Below the pieces are notes generated by a model that worked only from the letters and a program-made list of their open reading frames with translations, made no database searches and was not told the DNA's origin. From NCBI GenBank assembly GCA_903864375.1, contig CAIPFS010000726.1, positions 1-26,021 of the forward strand: a DNA stretch of 26,021 nt, given 5' to 3'. Source of the DNA: an uncultured Verrucomicrobiota bacterium. GTDB lineage: Bacteria > Verrucomicrobiota > Verrucomicrobiia > Limisphaerales > UBA9464. Made by a program: the position numbers and the translations under genes. Position 1 is the stretch's first letter. Each line of letters opens with the position of its first letter. This document shows positions 14,471 to 21,748 of this stretch, one piece after another.

Positions 14471-17400
14471 TTACGGGAGCGCTTCCAAGGGGAGGATGAG
14501 ATGAAAGCGTGAACCCACGCCCCGGGTGCTTTCCACAGTCAGCTCGCCACCCATCAGGGTGGCGAACTGGCGGGAAATCGCCAGGCCAAGTCCCGTTCCG
14601 CCATATCGCTTCACAATGTCGGTGTCGGCCTGGGAAAAGGCCTGGAACAATCGTGTGAGTTGTTCCGGTGTCATGCCGATGCCCGTATCGATGACACTGA
14701 TGATCACGCCCGGAACCCCCTTCACCGGGGGCGTCGCAATCCGCAGGGTGACCGTGCCGTTTTCCGTAAATTTGGCCGCGTTGGAGATTAGATTGAACAG
14801 AACCTGCTTTAGCCGGGTGGGATCGGAGTGCATGAGGCACGATTCCGGCAGGCCCTCGATGAAAAGTTGGTTTCGCTTCCGCGCAATCAGGGGTTGCACC
14901 ATGGACTGAACATCCCGGATGAGCAGCGTCAGATCGAATCGTTCCAGATTCAGGGTCATCTTACCCGCCTCAATCTTGGACAGGTCGAGAATATCGTTGA
15001 CCAGCGTCAATTGATGGCGGGCCGCCGAATGGATGCGTTCCAGGTCCGGCACCAGACTGGTTTCGCCGCGGTCCTGAAGCTCTTCCTGGACCATCTCGCT
15101 GTAGCCGATGATGGCATTGAGCGGAGTGCGCAGTTCGTGAGAGATGTTGGCGAGGAATTGGGACTTGGCGTGGTTGGCGGCGTCGGCGGCAACGCGAGCC
15201 TCCTCGAGCTCCCGGTTTTGCGCCTCAATACGGGTCGCCGAGGCCTCGGCGGCCAGCCGGCCATTGTGTTCTTCCTCCAGCAAGCGTTCGCGGAGGCGCG
15301 CGGCTTCACGCCGTTTGCGCAAATAAAGGACCCGTGCCCAGATTCCCCAACCGATCAGGCAGCCGTTAAAGGCAGCGAGGGGACCCAGATAAAAGATATT
15401 CCGAAACCACGGGGTTTCGGCGACGAATGAGAGGACTGCCGGTCGGGAGTAGTTCAGGTCGCGATCAATGAATTGCACGGCCATCGTGTAGGTCCCGGCG
15501 CGATGGGTCGTCCAGGAGATGGGCATGCTTCGCTGAACCCGGCTCCAGAGGGCATCGGAAGGGATGGAGTCGGGCCGGACGCGCCCCTCCAGAACGCACC
15601 AACGAAACAGGCGATTCTCGGGAACCGTCCGCAATTCGGTGAGGCCCAGAACGAAGGTCCCTGTCTCGTCGGTGGAAAGGGAGGCAAGACGGTCCGTTGA
15701 TTCCGGGGTTCGCGGGTTGCTGATGGCCAGCGTCGGGGAAGGGGGCGGCCGTGTTCTCCGGTGGTAGCGGGTCACACCCTTGTCCGTGCAAAACCAGATT
15801 CCGCCGTCCGAATCCTCTGCGATGCCCCGTACATCGTTGGACGGGAGCCCGTCGTGGGTGTCGAGCCGGGACCACTGGGTTCCGTCATGAAAGCGGACCC
15901 CGGTTCGACTCCCGGCCCAAAGAAATCCCCGGCTGTCGACATGGATGCCACTGACCCGTTCGCCGCCCCCCTCTGCCCGCCGGTTGTACTGGGTGAAGCC
16001 GGTGCTGGCATACCGGGTCAATCCCCGGGCTCCACCTATCCACACCGCGTTGTCCCTCCCAACCGCCAGGGCTGCACCATAATCATCCGGCAGTCCATCG
16101 TCGGCGCGAAAGACGGTCCGTCGTTCCGTTGGCTCTCCCGAATTCATGGCGGTTCTTTCAATCCGGACCACACCTCCGCCGGCATCAAGGCCCAGCCAAA
16201 CCAGATTGCTGGAGACACAGAGCACGCTCAGCACCTTCTGTTGGGCCATACGGGCCTGGTGGGTGACCCGGGCGATGGAGGTTGAGTCCTTCCAACGAAT
16301 CAAATCGCCGCTGGTCGTTCCCGCCGCGATCGAGCCGTCGTCCGCGATGGAGATGCAGGAGATGCCTCGTGAATGCTCCGGCGGTACCGGAAGCGGTGTG
16401 TAGACGCCTCCGCCGAAAAATCCGATGCCTGCCGGTGTTGCCAGACAGATGCGCCCGTCTGGATGCGAGGCGATGGCCTGGATGTCGTTGGATGGCAAAC
16501 CCTCCCGTGCCGTGACGGCTTTCCATCGCCTGCCATCGTACCAGGCAAGACCTGCGGGGGTACCGATCCAGAGATGCCCATCGACTCCGCGGACCGCCAT
16601 CCGCACATTGGAACTGGGAAGCCCGTCCGCACTGCTGAAGGTGACGGCACTTTCAGGGTCGTAGCGGGTCAGACCCGCCTCGCTGGCAAACCAGAGCAGT
16701 CCATCCGAATCCCGTCGGATGGAGGAAACATGATTGTCGGCAAGACCGTCTTCCCGGGTGAAATTGACGAAGTTGGTGCCATCAAACCGCGAGACTCCGT
16801 CGCCGGTGGCCACCCAGACGGTTTGCTCGGGGCCGAATTCGACCGACCAGACCAGGTCGCTGATGAGTCCATCATGGACGGACCAATGCCGGAGGCTGGA
16901 ACCGGGCGGAGCCGAAGGATCGTAGCGCCATAGACCCTGACCCCAGCTGCCAAACCAGACGCTTCCGTCCGGGCCAACCCGAGGTCCGTCTGCCACAAAC
17001 GGGACCAACCCCGCCTCGCGGACGACATTGACGAACCGGCTGCCGTCAAAAGACACCAGACCCATGTCCGTTCCCAGCCAGAGTCGGTGATCCGGGCCGC
17101 TGGTAACCTTGAAAACCTGGACGGCCGGAAGACCGTTGGTCTCCGAGTATCGGACGATATTGGTTCCGGTGAGGCAGAAAAGTCCTGTTCCACCGGCCCA
17201 AACGCGCCCATCTGCGGTCGCATGAACGCCGTTCAGCGAACGGTCCGCCTCGGCGTCGGTCAGATGAACCTGGATGAACCGGTCTCCCTCGCGGCGACTC
17301 AATCCGCTGTTTTCTGCGGCCACCCAGAGGGTTCCCGAGGCGTCCTGCGTAATGCTGGCGATGTCGTTCCCGGCCAATCCGTCTTCGGTGGTGTAGTTGA

Positions 17401-18895
17401 CGGTGGTCGAGCCATCGAAATGCGATAGTCCGTTTCGGGTACCGATCCAAAGGCTCCCGTCTGCATCCCGGTGCAACGATCGAATGCCAAGACTGGCGAC
17501 ACCGGCGTCATTTCCCAGCGTCTTCCAGTCGCCTTTCCGGAAGGGTGGAACGCGGAAATCCAAGGCGGATTCCTGCCCCGTCGAACCATTCCCGGGTTGG
17601 ACCAACGGATCCGCATATTCATAACCGGACCCTGTGTAAATCCGCACGGCATATTGGCCGGGGCGAAGATGTGAGAGTTGATAGTGGCCCTGCCGGTCGG
17701 TCAGTGTCGATGCCTCCACAGGTGCGTCCGGGGCGTGGGAGGATCCGGCTCGTGACCGGATCGCCTGGACGACGACCGAGGCCAGCGGCGAGGCATCGAG
17801 GGCGGTCACCTTCCCGGAAAGGGAGAGGGGAGGCGTCAGCTGCAGGTCAACCGGTTGAACCACGCCGGCCTGCGGTGCGACGTTCACCGCCCAGGCCACC
17901 TCCTGTCCCGCCTCTGCCACCACATCCAGAGGACCCTCCTCCGGTTGGAGGTAGAGTTTGTACCGTCCGGCGGCATCCGTGTGGGTTGTTCTCAGCGATT
18001 CATGCTGGCGCCGAATCGCCACGAGCGCTCCCGGAACGGGATGACCCGCTGAATCAACGACCCGTCCGCTCACGCTGGACAATGGGGCGGCATCCGCCAT
18101 CGATGGATGCAGGGCGGTGGAAATCCGGGCGTTGCCCAAAAGCCTTCCCCGGTGTGAACCCCGGGCGAGGTCGGACCCTGTACGATCGTCAAAGTTCCAA
18201 CAGCCCACCAGACCGGGCTCCGTGCCGGTCAACCGGTTGGTCATCCAGGTTCGGATTTCCTCGGCAGTCAGCTCCCGATTCCAAACCGAAAGATCGTCGA
18301 CGGATCCCACAGTGTCCGGGAACGCCGTCCGGTTCTCCTCCGAGCGATTGTTTCGGCCCACCCAATTCCTGCGACCACTCTTTACCTCGGTAAAGCTGCC
18401 CGTGTAATCATTCCCTCCAATGAACTGTCCATTATAGTACAGCTTCATTCCCTCCGGACCTGAAACCGCCGCCACATGGAACCACCGGTGGACAGCGACC
18501 ACCCCTTTGACCGACACGGAATGGTCTTTCCGCTCCGAGTCCCAGATCTCGAACTCAAGGTCCGGGGTGTAGTCGCCCGTGCCGATGGAAATCGATTGTT
18601 CTGACCGCCCAAAATCCACCAGGCGACTCGAAGCCAGCTGATCAAATCGGACCCATCCCGCGATGGTCGCTGCCTTCAATCCGTCAAAAATACCTGAAGG
18701 AAGTTCAAAACAGCCGGCGCCTCCACCCAATTCCAGGACCTGATTGGTGGCGGGTGTCCTCATCGTGGACGGTGGAGTTTGTGCCGTGCATTGCCCCAAG
18801 AAAACCGGGGTCAGCCCTAATATTCCGCACAGCAGGGAAAGGTTCAGGGTTCCAACCGAGGGCACATTTCTGCGTTCGCCATCACCCGCCTTCAT
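14471..18895 (-). CDS. Sensor histidine kinase with LamG-like, carboxypeptidase-regulatory and two-propeller sensor region
   Basis: Protein of 1474 residues from the ATG at 18895, which gives a signal peptide (about 1-39). The exported part has a LamG/concanavalin-like domain (about 53-230), two carboxypeptidase-regulatory-like beta domains (about 270-330 and 355-420), then 14 Reg_prop repeats (about 465-1040, each around a Leu-Trp-Ile-Gly-Thr ... Gly-Leu ... Asp-Gly core) which would make two seven-bladed propellers, and a Y_Y_Y-type domain. One membrane helix (about 1165-1187) and a coiled coil lead to the HisKA domain with His1253 (Ile-Ser-His-Glu-Leu-Arg-Thr-Pro-Leu-Asn) and the HATPase domain (N box Asn-Leu-Ile-Ser-Asn-Ala-Ala-Lys-Phe; Asp-Thr-Gly-Ile-Gly; Gly-Thr-Gly-Leu-Gly-Leu). 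There is no receiver or DNA-binding domain, and no response regulator nearby. Propeller kinases commonly sense polysaccharide fragments; the ligand here is unknown. Confidence 0.92.
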   Translation of the reverse strand: MKAGDGERRNVPSVGTLNLSLLCGILGLTPVFLGQCTAQTPPSTMRTPATNQVLELGGGAGCFELPSGIFDGLKAATIAGWVRFDQLASSRLVDFGRSEQSISIGTGDYTPDLEFEIWDSERKDHSVSVKGVVAVHRWFHVAAVSGPEGMKLYYNGQFIGGNDYTGSFTEVKSGRRNWVGRNNRSEENRTAFPDTVGSVDDLSVWNRELTAEEIRTWMTNRLTGTEPGLVGCWNFDDRTGSDLARGSHRGRLLGNARISTALHPSMADAAPLSSVSGRVVDSAGHPVPGALVAIRRQHESLRTTHTDAAGRYKLYLQPEEGPLDVVAEAGQEVAWAVNVAPQAGVVQPVDLQLTPPLSLSGKVTALDASPLASVVVQAIRSRAGSSHAPDAPVEASTLTDRQGHYQLSHLRPGQYAVRIYTGSGYEYADPLVQPGNGSTGQESALDFRVPPFRKGDWKTLGNDAGVASLGIRSLHRDADGSLWIGTRNGLSHFDGSTTVNYTTEDGLAGNDIASITQDASGTLWVAAENSGLSRREGDRFIQVHLTDAEADRSLNGVHATADGRVWAGGTGLFCLTGTNIVRYSETNGLPAVQVFKVTSGPDHRLWLGTDMGLVSFDGSRFVNVVREAGLVPFVADGPRVGPDGSVWFGSWGQGLWRYDPSAPPGSSLRHWSVHDGLISDLVWSVEFGPEQTVWVATGDGVSRFDGTNFVNFTREDGLADNHVSSIRRDSDGLLWFASEAGLTRYDPESAVTFSSADGLPSSNVRMAVRGVDGHLWIGTPAGLAWYDGRRWKAVTAREGLPSNDIQAIASHPDGRICLATPAGIGFFGGGVYTPLPVPPEHSRGISCISIADDGSIAAGTTSGDLIRWKDSTSIARVTHQARMAQQKVLSVLCVSSNLVWLGLDAGGGVVRIERTAMNSGEPTERRTVFRADDGLPDDYGAALAVGRDNAVWIGGARGLTRYASTGFTQYNRRAEGGGERVSGIHVDSRGFLWAGSRTGVRFHDGTQWSRLDTHDGLPSNDVRGIAEDSDGGIWFCTDKGVTRYHRRTRPPPSPTLAISNPRTPESTDRLASLSTDETGTFVLGLTELRTVPENRLFRWCVLEGRVRPDSIPSDALWSRVQRSMPISWTTHRAGTYTMAVQFIDRDLNYSRPAVLSFVAETPWFRNIFYLGPLAAFNGCLIGWGIWARVLYLRKRREAARLRERLLEEEHNGRLAAEASATRIEAQNRELEEARVAADAANHAKSQFLANISHELRTPLNAIIGYSEMVQEELQDRGETSLVPDLERIHSAARHQLTLVNDILDLSKIEAGKMTLNLERFDLTLLIRDVQSMVQPLIARKRNQLFIEGLPESCLMHSDPTRLKQVLFNLISNAAKFTENGTVTLRIATPPVKGVPGVIISVIDTGIGMTPEQLTRLFQAFSQADTDIVKRYGGTGLGLAISRQFATLMGGELTVESTRGVGSRFHLILPLEALP

Positions 18896-19182
18896 CGGTC
18901 GGGATCCGGCACAGGAAATTCTTCGGCGTGCGGTTGCGGAAATCGATGACACTGGCGGGCTCGACATCCGATCCACCCCAGTCGGATTGCGCTGTTTTCC
19001 AACGGCGGAGAGGAACGAATGGCCAGGAAGCTACGATTTCATTCGTTTCAAGTCCATGTCTACTTGACGCCGGGAACATGCAGAAGGCCTGCCGCAGCCG
19101 ATCGACCGACGCCCATCGCCAAAGTCTCTCCTGGGTGGATCGACCCGCTTTCAAGCGATGGTGGCGGACGTGCCGATGGGGT

Positions 19183-20217
19183 TCAGCCTTCGACCGCTGC
19201 CCGGGCGAAGGGGATTTCTTGTGGAGTCAGTTCGGCAGCGGCACCGGATTGGAGGTAAAGTTCAATGCGACGGATCACCTCTTCAGCCGATATCAGGTCC
19301 ATGCAGCGGGGAAGCCCCCCCACCACATCCACGCAAATGCGGTTCGGCGCATCGCGTTCATCCCCGTCTCCCAAAGGTACCGTTCGAGCCCTCCAACATC
19401 CACCGTGGGAGCAACAGGACAACATGCCCACGGTATGGATAAATTGATGTCCAGGATAGGCCTCCCAGTGGGGGGGTTCGCGACCGCCGGCCACCACAAC
19501 GCACGGGCGATTGGGAAAGTGGCCATGCGGGACGGGAACCGCCGCCGCCAGATGCATCAGGCCGGTGACCGGGCACACCACGCCCCGTGCATGATGAACG
19601 AGACGCACCAACTGCCGGAGCGTGGTTCTACCCCGCAAATCGATGACCCCCGACAGCGACGGATGAGGATGCGAGGCGAGGCCGACCTGAACAAAAAGCA
19701 ATCGTCCGGCAAAATGATCCACCACCGCCTGGTACCGGCTCGAATTCCACCATTTGATGGTGTAGTCCAGCTTGCCACCCGAGACGATGAGCCAGTACGG
19801 CAGGTCCACCCCGATCCGTCGGTGAATCCGGGAACGAGCCGACCTTTCCCGTGGAGAAAGATGGATGTCTCCCCGCACCGAACCGATGGGGCAGGGGACG
19901 CCCAATCGATCCGCCAGGAATTCGGCAAACCCGTTGAGGCAATGAACCGGGCGGGTGTTGCTCTCGTGAATGAGTGGATACTCGCAATCAAGCACCGTCA
20001 CCCCCCGCCCTGACTCCTTGAGAGGAGTCAGGTGCGGATTGTGTTCCCAGAGCTCGGGACAGGAGGTGCGGACATCGGTGGCGAACACCCCGGGGTTCGA
20101 TCGGTGCAACTCCCGGACGGCGGCCGTCAGCATGACGATGTCGCCCGGCGACCAATGATTTCTGAGAATGACCTTTCGGCGCTGCGATCGGGCATTCAAA
20201 GCCGGAATTCCTTGCAC
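19183..20217 (-). CDS. Family 9 glycosyltransferase with C-terminal cysteine cluster, candidate peptide glycosyltransferase
   Basis: GT-B fold glycosyltransferase of 344 residues resembling ADP-heptose:LPS heptosyltransferases (GT9). The N-terminal nucleotide-sugar fold opens Leu-Arg-Asn-His-Trp-Ser-Pro-Gly-Asp-Ile-Val-Met-Leu-Thr, matching the family's Gly-Asp-x4-Thr motif. The C-terminal half has Val-Thr-Gly-Leu-Met-His-Leu-Ala-Ala-Ala, matching the Asp-x-Gly-x-x-His-x-Ala-Ala motif with Asp changed to Val. Unusual is Cys268, Cys269, Cys274, Cys295 and Cys305 (spacing C-C-x4-C-x20-C-x9-C). That cluster recalls the iron finger of TibC-type autotransporter heptosyltransferases, which glycosylate protein serines. 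The gene starts 47 bp after the Ser-rich leader peptide gene, as last gene of the cassette. A role in modifying that peptide is inference; cell-envelope glycan synthesis is the alternative. Confidence 0.85.
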   Translation of the reverse strand: MQGIPALNARSQRRKVILRNHWSPGDIVMLTAAVRELHRSNPGVFATDVRTSCPELWEHNPHLTPLKESGRGVTVLDCEYPLIHESNTRPVHCLNGFAEFLADRLGVPCPIGSVRGDIHLSPRERSARSRIHRRIGVDLPYWLIVSGGKLDYTIKWWNSSRYQAVVDHFAGRLLFVQVGLASHPHPSLSGVIDLRGRTTLRQLVRLVHHARGVVCPVTGLMHLAAAVPVPHGHFPNRPCVVVAGGREPPHWEAYPGHQFIHTVGMLSCCSHGGCWRARTVPLGDGDERDAPNRICVDVVGGLPRCMDLISAEEVIRRIELYLQSGAAAELTPQEIPFARAAVEG

Positions 20218-20264
20218 CGTGATGGCCGTCCTGTCTGCGCCATTTCTCCCTGCGCAGCGGTCCT

Positions 20265-20441
20265 TCAGTGGTTGGGACCCGGACTGGAGGAGAGCGACGG
20301 GCTGACTCCTGACATTGGGCTGGACCGGGGTCCAGAGCCTCCTGAGACCGCCTTTTTGGCCTTCAAATCCTTGAGAACGGTTTTGGACGCCGGCTTCGCA
20401 TCAGACTTGCTGGCGGCCTTTGGATTGATTTTGTCGGTCAT
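20265..20441 (-). CDS. Double-glycine leader peptide with Ser/Pro-rich core, candidate exported glycopeptide precursor
   Basis: Peptide of 58 residues from the ATG at 20441. A GTG/ATG-type alternative at 20477 would add 12 residues, but its codons fall within a perfect dyad, so the shorter form is preferred. The first 35 residues are Lys/Ala-rich and end Lys-Asp-Leu-Lys-Ala-Lys-Lys-Ala-Val-Ser-Gly-Gly, a double-glycine leader with Val at -4 and Asp-Leu at -11/-10. The remaining 23 residues begin Ser-Gly-Pro-Arg-Ser-Ser-Pro-Met and end Ser-Ser-Ser-Pro-Gly-Pro-Asn-His. They hold nine Ser and five Pro, no Cys and no Thr, which excludes lanthionine, disulfide or thiazole-from-Cys chemistry. It lies between the HlyD gene and the glycosyltransferase gene. 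The family is not recognised; translation is unproven, but the context with a C39 exporter is strong. Confidence 0.7.
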   Translation of the reverse strand: MTDKINPKAASKSDAKPASKTVLKDLKAKKAVSGGSGPRSSPMSGVSPSLSSSPGPNH

Positions 20442-20457
20442 GAGATGGGTGGTTTGT

Positions 20458-20478
20458 GATGTCCAATCGTTGGACATC
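20458..20478. promoter_or_regulatory. 21-bp perfect dyad (9-3-9) upstream of the leader-peptide gene
   Basis: GATGTCCAA (20458-20466) and TTGGACATC (20470-20478) are exact reverse complements separated by TCG. The dyad ends 16 bases upstream of the peptide ATG on the - strand. No T-run follows on either strand, so an intrinsic terminator is unlikely. It could be an operator for a dimeric regulator or an mRNA hairpin affecting translation of the peptide. Confidence 0.55.
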
Positions 20479-20521
20479 GATCCGTGTCTAACAAGGGAGT
20501 AGGGGTAACGCCAGACGAATC

Positions 20522-20543
20522 TCCGAACCCGTCCTCCTTCGGA
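20522..20543. promoter_or_regulatory. Weak hairpin after the HlyD gene
   Basis: TCCGAA (20522-20527) pairs with TTCGGA (20538-20543) over a 10-base loop, starting 8 bases past the HlyD stop on the - strand. No T-run follows. It may protect or attenuate the transcript between the export genes and the peptide gene, but the stem is short. Confidence 0.25.
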
Positions 20544-20551
20544 ATTCGGTA

Positions 20552-21733
20552 TCAGCGCGACTTTTCCCGCAGAGCCCGCAGCGGCTCAAAGACGGACTCG
20601 ATCACCGTGGCTTCGCCCACGCGGATTCGGGCTTCACCCACCATGCCCATCCGGACCGGGATGCGGCGTCCCGCCTTCTCGAAATCCATCCTTACAAGGG
20701 GTGCCCGTGCGGCGAATTGCTGCGAGTCACCACGGATGACGGCGGACGGGCTGACCCAGCCGACCTGAACCGGAATGGTCCCATACCGCTGGTAGGGAAA
20801 GGCGTCAAAAAATAGCCGCGCCTGCTGCCCCGGAACCACCCGGTCGAGGCCGGCTTGAGGCAACTGGATTTCGGCAACGGGCCGCTCACCCGTCCGGGCC
20901 AGCTGACACAACTCCTGACCCCCGCGAACCACGCTTCCCGGGTTATGCTGGGTGACCGAGATGACGATGGCCGCATAGGGTGCCCGCACTTTCAGCAAAC
21001 CGCCCTCGAAATCCGCCAGGCGGGCTTTCAGGGAGGTCATGACATTTTTGAGCTTTTCCGATGCCGCCTGTTCATCACTCCGCTGACGGCTTCGCTCCGA
21101 CTCGATCTGCGTCCGTTCGAGCAACACTTTTTGCAGTCCATGCTCCGTGATATTGAGATCCTTCTCCGCATTTGCCAGATCCAGCTCGGCCCGCAAAAGT
21201 TCGACCTCGGATATCAGGCCTTTCTCGCGAAGTTCCCGACTCCGTCGCAGCAAATCCTGGGTGCTGTCGCGGTATTGGCGTCGGAATCCCCGCTCCTGCT
21301 CAAATTGCTTCAACTCCGCCTCCTTGATGCTCAGGACTGATTGATGGGTCTCCTCCGTCCGCCGCGCGCGTTCTGCCAGAGCCCGTGTCTCCTCCATGTC
21401 CGACTGAAGTTCCGTCTGCCAGTTGAGAAGCTCGTCCGACCGAATCTCGAACATCAGTTCCCCCGCTGCTACTTCCTTCCCTTCGACCGCGGAAATCCCG
21501 CGAAGGACCCCGTTGACGGGGGATTGGATGGGATCGGCACCGGATTCCGGAACCAGCCGGAAGCGGCAATGGATGGTTTCGGGAAACCGGATGAGCATCG
21601 ATGCCGCCAGTGCTGCACCGAAGACGATCAGGATCAGCCAGCCGATCGCGCGTGGGACCAGGGGGGGTGGGTCCAGCGGCAGCCATTCGTCGTGCGCGAT
21701 CCGCGAGTGGGAGGATGGAGTGGAGGGATTCAC
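20552..21733 (-). CDS. HlyD-family periplasmic adaptor (membrane fusion protein)
   Basis: Protein of 393 residues that would connect the ABC exporter to an outer-membrane channel. It has a short cytoplasmic N-terminus, one membrane helix (about residues 29-49), a biotinyl-lipoyl-like half (Ile-Gln-Ser-Pro-Val-Asn-Gly-Val-Leu, then Val-Ala-Ala-Gly-Glu-Leu-Met-Phe-Glu-Ile) and a long alpha-hairpin/coiled coil (about 105-240, rich in Glu, Arg and Leu). The second lipoyl half (Val-Arg-Ala-Pro-Tyr-Ala-Ala-Ile-Val) and a beta-barrel region (Pro-Gly-Gln-Gln-Ala-Arg-Leu-Phe-Phe-Asp-Ala-Phe-Pro-Tyr) follow. This is the NHLP/C39-exporter type of adaptor. It begins 15 bp after the ABC exporter gene. No outer-membrane TolC-type channel is encoded in the window. 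Confidence 0.9.
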   Translation of the reverse strand: MNPSTPSSHSRIAHDEWLPLDPPPLVPRAIGWLILIVFGAALAASMLIRFPETIHCRFRLVPESGADPIQSPVNGVLRGISAVEGKEVAAGELMFEIRSDELLNWQTELQSDMEETRALAERARRTEETHQSVLSIKEAELKQFEQERGFRRQYRDSTQDLLRRSRELREKGLISEVELLRAELDLANAEKDLNITEHGLQKVLLERTQIESERSRQRSDEQAASEKLKNVMTSLKARLADFEGGLLKVRAPYAAIVISVTQHNPGSVVRGGQELCQLARTGERPVAEIQLPQAGLDRVVPGQQARLFFDAFPYQRYGTIPVQVGWVSPSAVIRGDSQQFAARAPLVRMDFEKAGRRIPVRMGMVGEARIRVGEATVIESVFEPLRALREKSR

Positions 21734-21748
21734 GGACGGCGGCCCGGT

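Noticed and set aside
18882..19154. - strand frame of 90 codons between the GT9 and kinase genes, considered as a second leader peptide
   Set aside because: It has no double-glycine leader, is rich in Arg and Trp without a pattern, and overlaps the kinase start. It is treated as non-coding spacer.
18754..20013. + strand open frame of 419 codons
   Set aside because: It is antisense to the GT9 gene and the start of the kinase gene, both of which have clear motifs. The translation is Arg/Pro/His-rich without a domain.
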